DNA of 64,000 bases from Paramecium pentaurelia (Eukaryota > Ciliophora > Oligohymenophorea > Peniculida > Parameciidae), in NCBI GenBank assembly GCA_905183005.1, contig CAJJDO010000003.1, positions 766,659 to 830,658 on the forward strand. Direction: 5' to 3'. Below, in pieces: positions 35,830 through 48,847 of the stretch. Every line of letters begins with the position of its first letter. The stretch's first letter is position 1. The notes under the pieces are model-generated. The model was given only the letters and a program-made list of their open reading frames with translations, did not search any database and was not told where the DNA came from. The position numbers and the translations under genes are program-made.

Positions 35830-37933
35830 ATGAATTAAGAAGAAAAGTAAAATGAAAACAAAGAACCAGAAGTAAAGGATAACGTAGAAGAGTTTGGTAT
35901 GAAGGTGTTATCTGCAGGTTAGATATTATATAAATGCTTTAGAGGAATAAAAAAAGATCATGTTATAAATTAGTGAAGAAGAATCATTCAATATAAATAA
36001 TTTATAATAAAGAGAGGATGATGCTGTTTTTATTGAAGATGAACCAGAAAAAGCTTTGGCCAAGCTTTTGAGTATTCATTAGTAAAATTTTCAGGAAAGG
36101 TAATATAAATTATTCTTCGAATATGTTTATAGATAAGCTTATGCTAGACATTTAGCTGAATTAATAATAATGATAGGGAATGAAGCCTAATAATAATTGA
36201 CTTAGATTATAAATTAATTAATTAGTGATAGTGACGAAATAAAGAAGATTCTGATCCATTAACTAAATTTATTAATAGATCATATAGATGTATCTATAAT
36301 TAAACAACATATATTACCAGCATCAATGTAATTAATAAAATATCATAATTTTGACATCTAATCTGATGTTTAAAAATAAATATCTAGAATAGCTTAGAAA
36401 CTTTCTAATGAAGAAATAAATGAATTAATATTAAATGATTTAATTCTAATGGCACATGATGAATCAAATGAAGAGAATAAAATGGTAGCTTTGTAATTTT
36501 TTGGTTCTTATGCTCATATTGCAAATTAATAATTCTTAGAGTCATTCATTTCAATAGAATTTATTAATGCAGGTGAGGATATAAGTGTTAGAGTAAGAAA
36601 GGAATCTCTTTAATAATTACCATAAATTGCAAAGTCAGTAAGACCTGAATTTTTTGTGTCCAAATTACTTCCTTATTATCTTTAGTACATCTAAAATTAA
36701 ATTATCTTAATAGAAAATCTGAAGATAAGTCATCTTGGCATATACGTAAAGCATGTGTAGAGATTATTGTGAAATTAGCTGAGATAGCTCCAAAATAAGT
36801 TAAATAAAATGAATTATCTAATAAAATGGTTGAATTCCTAAAGTATTATATAGATATTTAAATAGGGATTCAAATAAATGGGTAAAAGCATCTGCATTTT
36901 CACTTCTTGGATAATTTATTCATACATTACATGATTGTAATTAAAAAAATGAATAGTTATTAAATGAATATTGCAGATCATTAAATAAAGATGTTTGTGA
37001 ATATTTTTCATCTGATTAAGAAATCTATGATGCTTGTGCAGCAACTTTTCATTATGTTGTAGAAATATATGGATAAGAGAAATGGCCAAATCTATTAAAA
37101 TTATTATAAAGTTTAGTAAAAAATAAGGGAGTAAGAAAAGTGTTGGCAGAAAATTTATATATAATTGCTAAATCATGTGGTCCAAGATATGCTGAAAAAG
37201 ATTTAGTGATCATTTTAGATTCATTTTTAAAAGATTTAAATGATGAAGTTAAATATGCAGCAGCAAAAAATTTATGGGAATTTATTAAAATATTTGATGA
37301 AGAAAAAAGAGATAATTTATTAGATGTTGTTTTAATTATATAAGTAATATTAAATTATAAATATTTATAGAGAGATTAAAAGAAATGGAGAATACGTCAT
37401 CTTATAGCTAAATAAATTAAGCATTTGGTACCTTTATATAGTGTAGATAACATATTTCAAATCATAGTACCAATTACATTGAAATTATGTAATGATATTG
37501 TAGCAGTTGTAAGAAAATAAGCAGCAAAAGAAATGCATTCTATTTTGTAATCTTTGAATACAGAAGATGAAACAAGTTAAATTTATTATTAATGTTTAAT
37601 TGAAAATATCAAAGCTTATGGAATCAGTCATCGTTTTAATCAGAGATAAGCGTATATATCTTATTCTTTATTATTAGATTTGCTTATATGTGTTCAAAAT
37701 TAATAACCCTCAAAGAATTTGAATCTACTTTCTTGGAATAATTTGTATCTCTCAGTTTGGATCCTGTAAAAAATGTTAGAATCACAGTAGCTCTTATTGT
37801 TTAAAAACGATTTAAATAAGGTATTTAAATATATATTATTTTAGGACATCTCAAAGATAATCAGAAAATATTGTAAATGATACAAAATCTGAAAACACAT
37901 AAGGATAGAGAAGTGCTAAAAATTTTGGACTGA
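35830..37933 (+). CDS. HEAT-repeat PP2A/PP4 regulatory subunit
   Basis: About 646 aa of tandem HEAT repeats, for example YVYRQAYARHLAELIIMIG, VRVRKESLQQLPQIAKSV, SSWHIRKACVEIIVKLAEIA, VRKVLAENLYIIAKSCG, DEVKYAAAKNLWEF and RIRHLIAKQIKHL. The pattern of Val-Arg-pairs and conserved Asp in repeats is that of the protein phosphatase 2A scaffold (PR65/A) and PP4 regulatory subunit 1. The long first 100 residues and non-uniform repeats favour a PP4R1-like protein. Introns of 23-29 nt are clear from 36.6 kb on. The first intron (34 nt, within the first 100 nt, ending CAG) is a frame-based choice and could differ. It scaffolds a phosphatase catalytic subunit. Confidence 0.8.
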
Positions 37934-38909
37934 GTTAATTTACATTTAAATTATAAAATGGTTAAACAAAAAACTAAGTGATTTTTTAATCTATATGTGG
38001 TGACAGAAGTTTCTTATCTAATTTTTATATTTATCTCTTGCACTTTTTAAATAATCTTGTTTACAAAAAGTAAAAGTAGAATTTATTAATTATTTATAAA
38101 AATTATATACATTTTTGATTTTAACAGACATAATATTAGTATGTCATAATTCAAATCTAAAATATTAGTATTTACTTAAATAATCTCAATCTTAATATAA
38201 TAATATTTGATTCCAATAAAATTAAAATTTTAGAATTATAATCAATAAAATTATCAAATTTAATTAAAACCAGCAGTGAAATTATGTTTACAAAATTAAA
38301 AGTTCCCTATTTCCAGATGATAATAATAAAATTTAGATGAGATAAAAAGTAATCTCTATATTGATCTATCAATAAAAGCCTGGGAAAAAAATATTAAAGT
38401 AAGCACTTACTATTGAAAGGCAATAATAAATGATTCAAAAAAATTGATTGTTTTGTATTTATTATGAAGGTTATTTTCCAATAGCAGTAATATTAATCTG
38501 CTTTATTTACGTTGTTATATTTAACATACAAATCAATAAAAACCTTATGAGAATATTTCTGGAATACTTAAAATATTTAATAAAAGCAAAAAACTTGTAT
38601 TCTTAAATTTAAGTATAAACTGAAACAAAATATCATATTCAGATTATGATTTTGACTTTTAAGAAAGCTTATAGCAAAGCTAATGGAATATTCTATAATT
38701 TTGAGTAATAATAATTATAAAAACATTCTTGTTTCTTGAATTAGATAAGAAAATCAAACAGAAGAATATGTAATGCTTATTTTTACTAAAAATATTTTAT
38801 TTTCTCTTTTAGAATAAAATATATCATTAGATTTAAAACTTTTATCAACCCAAATTTTACCTTTTTTTGAATAATTTTGGTCAGATAATTGAAATACTTC
38901 TAAAACATT
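37934..38909. other. Gap with a possible degraded membrane-protein remnant
   Basis: About 975 nt. From about 38283 to 38440 a plus-strand frame is coding-like (LFPDDNNKIQMRQKVISIL ... LTIERQQQMIQKN) up to a TGA. A shifted frame then runs to about 38852 with a clear hydrophobic helix (YFPIAVILICFIYVVIF). No splice solution joins them and there is no good start. It may be a remnant of a gene like its large neighbour. The first 350 nt look noncoding. Confidence 0.35.
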
Positions 38910-41900
38910 ATGATGACTTCACTATGTTTGTTTTCTAAGACAAAAATTCGATAAATTTTATATATTTTAATAAATTATTTTTTAAATCTTGATAGTGATG
39001 AACAAGATAAAGGAATTTTGTAGTGGGTACATTAAAACTATATTATTTGCCATAGAGTATAAACATCGTTTTTAAGTATAATAATCATTATTACAAAGTT
39101 TCCTCAAGAATTTTTTATCATTCCTCATTTCCTGCATCATGTTTAAATATTAAGTTTATTTTTGGAAAGATCTTCAGATTAAGTATTTGATTATGTTGTT
39201 GTTTTGGCACATTATTCTTTATTTGAACCTATGCTAACAGATGAATTGAGGAAACTTTTTTTATTTCTAATTTTTGCCTTTTAAATAATTTTACTATTTT
39301 ATCTACTTATTGCAACATTTGAAACTCAAAGAATAGCTTTAAACTTTAAATTAAGATTAATTTTAGAGAAAAAAATAGAATCTGTAAGTTCTATTTTGCA
39401 CTGGTACTTTACTTTTTATAACATATTCACAACTCCAATAATTGTAATTAGTATCAAATTTATGTTAACTAATTATTATATTTTTGGATATTTTAATGCA
39501 ATTTTGCAATATTTTTAAGGAATAATCCTCATATATTTATTAAGAAATCATAGATTTGCAGAAAATAATTCTTTTAAAAGAAAATTCGCATATGTTTAAT
39601 TATTTAATTATACTGTTGTTTACTTATTAATTTTTTTTAGATTTTATGAAGAAATTTTATTTATTAAGTATGCATTTGGATTTTTATATGCATTTTTGCA
39701 AATTGTAGACTAATTTTATAGTTGTCCTTATAGAGATCCTTTTCGAGAACCATCCTTAAAAGTAGCTATGGTACTTTTAAGTAGTATATTCATATGCCTA
39801 CTGTTTGAATTAGAAGCAATCGTATATGGATAAATATTTTGGATAATGTTTGTTGCTACATTAATGAGTGGAGTATCATCTTCAATAAGTTCACTTTTTC
39901 ATGAATTTGCTATGACAAATTATAATTCTCGTTTCAATTTATAAGAGAAATATATAATTATTGGAGTTGATTAATTTTATAGTCATTTTACTCATTTTTA
40001 GACAAGTGAATTTAATAAATTAACTTACTTTTAATAATTGATTAAACATAATGAGAATTGTGTTAGAATTAAATGTCCTTCTTAAAAATCAAAAGTATCA
40101 AAAATTAATTTTAATGATAATGTATAATTATAGAAATTAACAATTGATGTTGTCAGTTGTATATTTAAAACTTGTCATAGTCGAACTGTTGTTAAAAATG
40201 GAGAAATTCATAAACCTAAATTTGAATAGTTGTAATTATAATATATCAGTTTTTTATCATCAACAGCTTAAAGACCATTAATTGGTTATGTTGAATTACG
40301 GAAATATTAATAAGATTAAAATAGTGATAATTCATTATATTTTCGAGAATTGACTTCCAAAATTTCTGCAGAGTTGGAGTTTTCCATTTTGTATCTTTAA
40401 GAAAGAATGATCTTTTAATAATTTAGAAAGGAAAGATATATGGCAAGAGAAGAAAAATTAACAATTGCATAACTTTGGAGAAGTGTTAATTGTTATTAAG
40501 AAATCACTCCTAAAATAATTGATGTTATTGATAAGAAATAAAAATTTTGGGATAATCTATTAGAAGGTTATGAAGATTTAGAACCATTTCATAAAGAATA
40601 ACTCTCATTATGCAAATCTATAGATGAATTATATAAGAAAATTACAAGTAAATGTTATTATATATCTATATAGCATCAATTATAATCCCAGAAGTGTTTT
40701 TTGATAGATCAAAGGATATAAGTTTATAAACAGTTCTTAAAATATTAGATCCAGAAGATAGAAATATAAATATATTAAATTTGAAGTTATACTCTATTTT
40801 GTATGCTGTTATCTTAAATGATTTTGACAGAGTATCTTATTATATTATAATAGGCATTTTAAGCAGAAAAATAAATTGAGGAACTGATAAAAGAAGATAG
40901 ATAGAAATCAATTGAAATGATAGATGATTGTGCTTTATTGAAGGATGAAGCAGCTATTATCTTAGTTAGTCTTGTAAGAAAGAAGGGTCATATAGTGAAT
41001 AAGAATTTATTAACTTTGGCAAATTTCTTTGAGTTTTAAAATGTTTAAGATATAGCAGGAGTAATGATAATAATTTAAATATTTTAGTAAACTTCAATTT
41101 CATCTTTCTTACCACCTGATTTAAGAATATTGCATGATGCCTAACTTAATGAATTTATTTCAAAGGGATATACAAAATATTCAATATAAAGCATTCATTC
41201 ATTTTATTTATAAAAATAGGGGTATTTAAGAGAATGCTATATAAAATTGGGAAATTTATTTTAAGATTCTTCAGATTTCATTTTGACTGGTTCAATTCTT
41301 AGGTTGTCAACATCTTATGATGTAGTTATGTTTGATGGTTATGGCAAAATTATTGGTTCTAGTTAAGCTTTTTTCTAAAAAAGGATTCTACCCAATAATC
41401 CAAATATGACAATGGAAAGATTTGTGGAATAAGGACATATCTTTATGTTAATGCCATTCATTTTAATCAATTTAAGGAAATTAGCAAATGAGATATAGAC
41501 AGAATTTATAGATTACAGTTATTTCCCAGAATAGTTATTGGATATTTGTTTGTAGTTTGGATAAATATTTGATGATAAATAAAAGTAAGATCAAAGATTA
41601 TCATCCTATAATTTAACCACAATCAAATCCTAGATAGCTTCACATAATTCAGCGATATCTGCTAGGACTTATAATGATTCAGAAGAATAGGTTAAAATTA
41701 AAGGTTTAAACATCCCTATGTTATAAGTAGAAAGAATGAATTTAGTACTAGATTTTTTATTGAAGTATCATGATGAATAAACTATTCAATGTGATGTTCT
41801 TAAAATTAAATATAACTTAGAATTTTAAATAATGGAAACAAAAAAAATTAAATATCCTTATTTTATATTAAAATTAGAACCAATAATTGAATTTGAAAGA

Positions 41901-44390
41901 TCTGATTCATGTTCAATAATTCCTTATAAAAAATCTATTCGAAAAACTTTGATGGCTCTTAAATATGGGGAATCACAAATGGGAATGGAATCAACTAATA
42001 ATAATACAAGAAATTTCTAAACTGCAAATCTTTAGTAAAACTCTGATTAATTAAATGAAACAGCTGATCTTAAAGGACCTTCAGATCAACATCTCTTAGA
42101 ATAGATTATGGAAATCAATAATTCATCTGTTTCTAAACCTAAAATATAACAAGATGAATCAAAAGTCATCTTTGAAAACCCTTAAATTTCAAGGATTGAG
42201 GATTAAGACTTTTAATAATTAGTATAAGATTTTGAAGAAAGTAAAGTGATTGTTGAAAAACAAGAATAGGAACTATATGAAGATCCAAAATATGAATCTG
42301 ATTAAATTGAAAAAAAGTCTGATAGTTCAAAAGGATAAAAAATTTAAAAAAAAGGTGATATTCTAGATATTTTAAGAAAGAATAAGAATAATTAAGTCTT
42401 AGAAAATGAAAATTAATAGTCCTCCAAACCTAGTTCAACTAAGACATCCTCTACAAAGTCACCATATTTATTAATTAGATCTCTGTATTAATTTGGAGAG
42501 ATTGATTCTCAAATTTGGCTAATAATTATGTTAAATGTAATTATTTGTGTAACTGCTTTGATTTTGGTTTTCATAAAGATATACATAGTTTAAAGTAATT
42601 ATTTAATTTATTTTTAAGATTAATTTGGAATACTTTAAGCTAATTTAAATTATGTTTAATATCCTGAAAAAATAAATAATTACTTCCTAAAAACTTTAAT
42701 GTACTCATCCAACATTCTTCATTAAAAATTGCAATTGGTAAACTATAGTTAATTTGTGAATGATGCTCTTAAAGATGAGTTTAATTATTTGGCTTTGAAT
42801 ATTGAACATGATTTAAAAAGTATTTATGAGGATATCATAACTTTTGAAAATTAAGTAATCTCATTAAATGATGATCTAAAAATCATCAATAATTTAAAAT
42901 AGTTTAACATTACATTTGATTTAACTATACTTTTAGAATAAATTTCTTCTAATTCTATTAATCTAAATTAATTAATTTAAAATTCAAATTAATTAGATGA
43001 AAAATACTTGTCACTAAATTTATTTTTTAAATTAAATATGGTTTAAGTCATTTCAGTTAGCAAAAGTTATATCAATTATCTTAATGACAATTTACTTTTT
43101 TATGAATAATAAATTGTTAATATCCTAATTTATGTTGTGGTCGCAGAGCTTAGTGTTATTACAGCTTTAATGTTTATGATCATTAAGGCTTTATAAGATG
43201 TAAATTAATTAATCAGAAAAATTCTAATTCTAATAACAAAACTAAGCGAGGATGATGTTAATCAAATTAATAAAATTTATACAGAAATTAAGACTATTTT
43301 AAAAGACCCTAAATAAGTCTAATGGAAAAAAACTAATTTTGTTAAATGCATATTTGAAACCAATTTTATCAAAGCTAAATAAGATTTAAACTTTCTTTAA
43401 TACTCTAATGCATCTAGTATTGCCAAGAACAATAAGTAGAAATTTAAAAAGAGATATCAAAACAGTTCCTTAACTTCAAGAGTATATAATTTAAGATTAC
43501 CATAAATTTGGAATTATGCATTCATATTTTTATCTTGGTTATTTTTAGCAGGTTATTTATTAGGTGCATTAGGATTATCCCTCTCAATGGTACATTCTAT
43601 TAAACCTGCAATTGCCTTAAATTTATAATTAATAGAATTTAAATTAAAATTTGATTCTTTAATAGTTTATGGAGAAATTTTGAAAACAGACTATTTAGTG
43701 AATTTAAAATTAAATCAATTTTATGAATTATCTTCAATTAAATTCAATTAAGATGGAGTATTAGCTGAATTTTTTTCCTTATAAGAAGGATTTTAAGATT
43801 AATTATCTGATATTTATGATTAATTATAATCAAGTACATCACTTTTAGAAGAACAAAAAAATACTTTATTAATTCCATTTCGAAGTTCACTTTGTGAAAG
43901 TGATCCAAATCTTGTTCCAGCATGTACAAATCCATTAGAATCAACTTCTTCAGATAATAGTTTAGATTATCTTTCTGGAGGAATAGTTGATATGGTACAT
44001 GAATTTTCAAAAACTTTGAAAACTTTCTGGTAGATAACTGATTTTGCTATTACTGATGAAGATTAATTAGAAAAATTTCTATCTGGATAAGTTCATACAA
44101 CTGAATTTGTTCATCATTTTCTTTTTCAAGGAAAGATTATGGAACAAATTGCAAATACGATGCTAAATTTAAATAAAAGTACATTAGACTCTGTTATCTT
44201 AAAATTCCAAATATATATGTATATTATGGGATTGACTTTAATTATCATGTATATTTTTTGCTTTTATAAATGGATTTTAAGATTAGATAATGGAATGTAT
44301 TTAACAAAATTAGCATTAACTTTAATTCCTGCAGATTTCTTGAATGAGCAAAAGACAATGAGTGATTTAAAAAATATTTAAAATGAATGA
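38910..44390 (+). CDS. Giant multi-pass membrane protein (ciliate tmcB/PAS-like family)
   Basis: About 1,810 aa, only two introns seen (26 nt near 40,651 and 22 nt near 40,832). Starts with two Met codons at 38910. The N-terminal third has about ten transmembrane helices (TVVYLLIFFRFYEEILFI, VAMVLLSSIFICLLFELEAI). A middle cytoplasmic region has a PAS-like stretch (DVVMFDGYGKIIGSSQAFFQ) and a long Glu/Ser/Lys linker. Then come further helices (IMLNVIICVTALILVFIKIY; AFIFLSWLFLAGYLLGALGL) and a last helix near the C terminus. This matches the large ciliate family often named tiny macrocyst protein B-like. The molecular function is unknown; a sensory or channel role is speculative. The frame is continuous once the correct one of two competing frames near 39.1 kb is followed. 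Confidence 0.8.
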
Positions 44391-44472
44391 TGGTTATTAT
44401 TGTCTATATTCCACAATAATAAAAATGCTTTATAAGTTTTCAAAATATTATATAAATAATTAATATATAGAA

Positions 44473-45735
44473 ATGGCATTCAAAATAGTTTTCAATAGAA
44501 AAATTCATAAACTGCCTCTTCATGTTACAACTGTTCAGGCAATAAGATCATCAATAGAAAAACTCTATCCTCAAATCGATTTAAATTATCATCTAGTTTT
44601 TTTCTATAACTAAGAACCTCTTGAAGTAAGAAATTAAATTAATTATAAAAGATTGTGCATGAAGATGCATTATTAATACTTTTAAAGATTTTACAATTAT
44701 CCTCATATAAATTATTTGTATTTGAAAATAATATTGGTTAACTAACAGAAGAAGGTACTTTTTACATTTAAATTATTAGATGTTAAATTTATGGAGCAGT
44801 CAAGCATTTACTCTGCTAGTGTAATTTAAGTAGATTAAAATATAAGATAATAGAAAATGAAACCTGATAATTAATAATACTAATAATCTAATGTTTAAAT
44901 ATTTAATCAATAGAAACCTTATGATATTGAATAGTAATATAATTAACAATATTTAACTTAAATATAGCAATAATAATAATAATAATAATAACAATAATAA
45001 TAATAATAATAATAACAATAATAATAATAATAATAATAATTGTAATAATATTAATAATAATATTAAAATATATAATAATAACTTCCATAAAATAATTAAT
45101 AATCTTTGTTATAAGGATTTTATCCTTCCTAAAAATAACAGATTTAACAGATATAACCTTTAGGTTAATAGTTTTAATATCCCCATATTGAATTAGAAAT
45201 AAATCAAGAAGATTATTAGATTGAGGTGATTCAAAACTCATAAGTTTAAAGTTATCCTGATAAAGAATTTATATGGAAATTAGTTTTAAAGAATTCAGGC
45301 TAAAAAACTTGGCCTTAAACAATGAAAATAAGATGTATCGACAATCCTTTCAAAACTCATTAATCTCTCTTACCTGAAGCTATTCCAGGACAGGTTGTTG
45401 ATGTCTCAATTAAATTGAAAGCCCCTTAAAAAATAGATTCACTTTTTGTAAATTGGGGTATTTATTACTTAGAAAATACTTTGGAATTGGCACTAAAATA
45501 AACAATTTGTCTTTTCTTAGAAGTAATCAAAGAATGTATTAATTATAAATTATAATTAGAGCCTGAATAAAGATTTATAGGTACATAGATTTTGGTAAAA
45601 GCTGAATAAATAAAGGCAATAATGACAGATTAGAGTATAAACTACATATGTAAGTTTATCGAAAAACACAAAATACTTACATTAAGAGTAGAGGATATTA
45701 TCAATAAGATCTATGATTAATAATCTTAATAATGA
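44473..45735 (+). CDS. NBR1-like protein: PB1 domain, poly-Gln, FW domain
   Basis: About 403 aa with introns at 44626-44651 and 44755-44779. The first ~85 residues fit a PB1 domain (FKIVFNRKIHKLPLH ... AIRSSIEKLYP). They are followed by a Gln-rich region with an almost pure poly-Gln tract encoded by TAA/CAA repeats. Then comes an FW (four-tryptophan) domain: FIWKLVLKNSGQKTWPQTM, IRCIDNPF, PGQVVDVSIKLKAP and LFVNWGIYYLE. PB1 plus FW is the core of NBR1, the ancestral selective-autophagy receptor. The C-terminal helix region could stand where UBA domains lie in NBR1, but I see no clear UBA or ZZ finger and no certain LIR. The next gene starts 9 nt after the stop. Confidence 0.75.
44955..45075 (+). 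repeat. TAA/CAA trinucleotide repeat encoding poly-Gln
   Basis: Microsatellite of mostly TAA units with CAA interruptions inside the NBR1-like gene. In the ciliate code it encodes an almost unbroken run of about 25-30 glutamines. In the standard code it would be a wall of stop codons. Confidence 0.9.
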
Positions 45736-45744
45736 TATTTTTTA

Positions 45745-47439
45745 ATGAATTATAAATTAACAGAGCCTCTTTAAGGTCAAGATCAACAACCTGAAATAGT
45801 TGGTGAATTTATAACTCCAAAAGGGAAAAGAAGAGTTTTACATGGATTTTCTAATTAAATAATAGTTGCTAACAAGAACAAATTCATTTCTTTATCATTC
45901 GAAACAAAATTTTAGTTATTAAGAGAATCATGTGAAGAGAAGTTTAAAGTTGGAAAACCTCTAGGATTATTGATTGAAAGGGAGAATGTTTAGCATAAAA
46001 TAAAATTGTTTTCAGATGATAATTAACTTCTTAAAAGATGGAGAGATTATTTAGCAAAACATATAAATCAAAGAGGATTTCATGAAAGTTTTAAGGCACA
46101 TCGAAAAATTGGAAAAGGTAATTTTGCGTCAGTATATTTGGCTGATCGTTTAGAGGATGAAAGAAGTTTTGCAATAAAAGCATTTTCAAAAGAGGTAGCT
46201 TATGGTTAAGATAAAGGAAAAGTAAGTATGCCTTTAAATAATAGATGTCAATATTGAATGAAATTTAAGTCATGAGATAGCTTGATAGTCATGCATTAAT
46301 AAAATTACACGAAGTTTATGAAACTGATAATTCATTATATATGGTACTTGATTTACTGGAAGGAGGATCTTTGTACGATAAAGTAAAGAATAGGCCTTAA
46401 TTTAATTCATTTGAAATTGAAGTGCTTATATTTACTTTATTAGAAGGTTTATAACATATGCATTCAAAACATATAATGCATAGAGATTTAAAACCAGAAA
46501 ATATTTTATTTAGAAAACCAAAGTAATCTATTATTCAATTGAATTATTAGCAATATATAGTCTGTTTGTATTGCAGATTTTGGTTTGGCATAAAATGCTA
46601 ATGAATTCCCATATTTATTTAATAGATGTGGAACACCAGGATTTGTAGCTCCTGAAGTTGTAAATTGTAAGGATGGAGGAAGATATGATCCAATTTGTGA
46701 TATTTACAGTTTAGGCTTAATATTCTACATAATGTATAATTATTTCTGTTATAATTCTAAGGTTAACTGGTAAACCTGCATTTCCTGGAAAAAGCTATAA
46801 TGATGTATTGGGGAAGAATAGGAAATGTGAAATAATATTTGATGGAGCTTTATTTGAGAATGTCCCATAATAAGCATATGATTTATTAAGAAAGATGTTA
46901 GAAAAAGAACCACATAAACGAATTACTGCTTAATAGGCTCTTGGACATTCTTATTTTGGTAGAAGGTTGAAATAAGTGGATGAAAATGAAGAGACAGCCT
47001 TAAAGGTATAAGAGGAGCATTTAAGATTTGATAAATAGAGATTACAATAATTAAGCAATTCACCACTTCATTCACCTTTAATAGCTGCTTCATCTAGATT
47101 AAGGAAGGATTGTTCAAATGATAGTTTATATTAAAACAGTCCTTTATTAAATGGTCATACTGATTAAATAGGTATAATAATAGTATATAATAAGATTCTC
47201 CTTCAAATAATGGATTTAATAGTCCTTCTGCTTAGGGTAGATAATTAAATAGAGTTGATCAACAATAATAATCAAAGCCATCAAGATTTAAAGATTTTGA
47301 TGGAAATAATCCTAATGGTTAAGGGAGTAATTCAAATTCTAATTCCAAACCTTTTAGTCTAAATTAAAATCCTTTACATAAATATGCAATCAGAAATGAA
47401 ATGGTCAGATAGTAAAATAATTAAGAATAGAAACATTGA
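45745..47439 (+). CDS. Ser/Thr protein kinase with N-terminal PH-like region
   Basis: About 530 aa, introns 46222-46244, 46523-46550, 46734-46761 and 47172-47194. Residues about 15-110 look like a PH fold (GEFITPKGKRRVLHGF ... DDNQLLKRWRDYLAKHI, with the conserved C-terminal Trp). The kinase domain follows: IGKGNFASVYLADR, FAIKAFSKE, HRDLKPEN, IADFGLAQ, GTPGFVAPEV and DIYSLGLIFYIM. All catalytic residues are present. Best placed in the CAMK-like group that is expanded in Paramecium. A Ser/Gln/Asn-rich tail of about 140 residues follows. The start is only 9 nt after the upstream stop, with no alternative Met before the kinase core. Confidence 0.88.
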
Positions 47440-47543
47440 TATCAAGAGATTTGAAAATATTTTATCATTCTAAAATATCATATTATATTTTACATAATAT
47501 TGAGATTCTTAAATTAATTATTTATTGTTATAAGATCATTTGA

Positions 47544-48014
47544 ATGCAGAGTAATAAAAAAATAGAATAGAATTTTAATGAACTACTGTTCCTTCCACAT
47601 ATTAATAGCAAATCTATAGCGATTAATGAATCAATGAGAAGATAATTAAGTTTGTAATGTAAAGATAACTTTTTGTAATTTCTTGTTGTCTAAAAGGCAG
47701 GAAAGGTAAAAATGGTTTGAAATAGGTCTGGTGACGTAGTATTTCTAGAAAAGTTGAAATAATAATATCGATCAGAATTCAAAACTAAACCTTTATAGAT
47801 ATCAAAATCACATATTCCATATTTAAAAGTAAAAGATGAAAACGAAAAGTAACTGAAAAAATAAGCATATCTGGTCTTAAGTGGTCGTAAAATGAGATAG
47901 TAAACACCTTTGGATGAGTTTATTAAAAAAAGACATGAAAAGAGTTTAAATTAGACTGCTTCTCTAGCTGATGGATTGCATGCAAAATCTAAACTTGATA
48001 TATTTAACATATGA
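47544..48014 (+). pseudogene. Unknown gene with one in-frame TGA
   Basis: Frame from ATG 47544 to TGA 48012-48014, 157 codons, interrupted by a single TGA at 47718-47720 (context KVKMV*NRSGDVVFLEKL). Both sides look coding: before it MQSNKKIEQNFNELLF; after it a Lys/Gln-rich stretch ending HAKSKLDIFNI. No GT...AG pair of suitable length removes the TGA and keeps the frame. A TGG (Trp) codon at this place would give one continuous protein. Alternatives are a nonsense mutation, a sequence error, or a TA-bounded segment of 30 bp starting near 47706 that lacks the usual IES ends. No family recognised. Confidence 0.5.
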
Positions 48015-48417
48015 AATTATAAATAAAATAAAAACTAGTATACATATAAATGAATTTTATTACTATGAATAACTATTCCCTAACAATAATAGGAACTAAT
48101 TAGGAAATCAAAGAAAGTATAATCAACTATTCAAAAATTATTGAAGTCTAATAATTGATAATATTTAAAATGAAATTAGTCTTGAAATATACTCAAACTT
48201 TAGAATATTTAATGTTCATTTTGTAATTAAAAAAGAATAAATAAATGAAATTATAAAAGAGAAATTAGTCAAAGACAATGCTATCTTATATTAAGATGTA
48301 TAATTATTAATTGAAATCAATGAAATAATCTCATTTAATACAATTTTAGAGAATATTAAATTATGATTGAATTTATTATGATAATCTGAAAATCAAGACT
48401 TAAGTATTTATATAACC
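48015..48417 (+). other. Unresolved coding-like region
   Basis: About 400 nt. From about 48030 one plus-strand frame reads FPNNNRNQLGNQRKYNQLF, meets a TGA, and continues DNIQNEISLEIYSNFRIF ... LLIEINEIISFNTILENI to a final TGA near 48365. It has no clear ATG. It looks like a small gene with an in-frame TGA or a decaying copy. I could not define it. Confidence 0.35.
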
Positions 48418-48747
48418 ATGGGAAATAGCAAGAATAAAAGAAGAGAAAGAGAATGAATAGACAATATGAAACCTATTCTTATTCAAAATAACATATAAAA
48501 ATTAAATATCAAAATTATTTAATTATTCAATAATGCTTATTTGGATATCTAAGATTCTTAAATAAAACCTCATACTATAAATCTAAAAGATTTTCTGGTC
48601 AAATATTTATCTAATCAGATGGTTCCAGAAAAAATAACTATCTAAATGACATATCTTCAAGATTGTTACTCTTAGTTCAAATATACTTATAAATAAATAT
48701 TAAGATATATATATTTTGTATCATCAAGAATAGGAGTATCGTAATGA
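48418..48747 (+). CDS. Short unknown protein, start or nonsense codon unclear
   Basis: ATG at 48418 gives MGNSKNKRRERE, then TGA at 48454-48456. The same frame continues with an ATG at 48466 (MKPILIQNNIQKLNIKIIQ) to TGA 48745-48747. Taken from 48466 the protein is 93 aa, mostly helical, with the segment DFLVKYLSNQMVPEKITIQM. Either translation starts at 48466, or the longer frame is a gene with a nonsense codon. No family recognised. Confidence 0.5.
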
Positions 48748-48847
48748 TTTTATTATAAAGATCTGTAATTAGATATATTAATAATGTTTTATTCGTTCAA
48801 TTATTTAATTTTTATTATTTTCCATTTTTTTCATTATTATAAATTAA

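Noticed and set aside
39100..39240. Apparent frameshift near 39.19 kb in the giant membrane protein
   Set aside because: A neighbouring frame reads FGTLKLYYLP-like sequence, but the true frame is open without interruption through the region and the total spliced length is a multiple of three.
44903..45241. 112-codon minus-strand Ile-rich frame
   Set aside because: Antisense of the TAA/CAA poly-Gln repeat.
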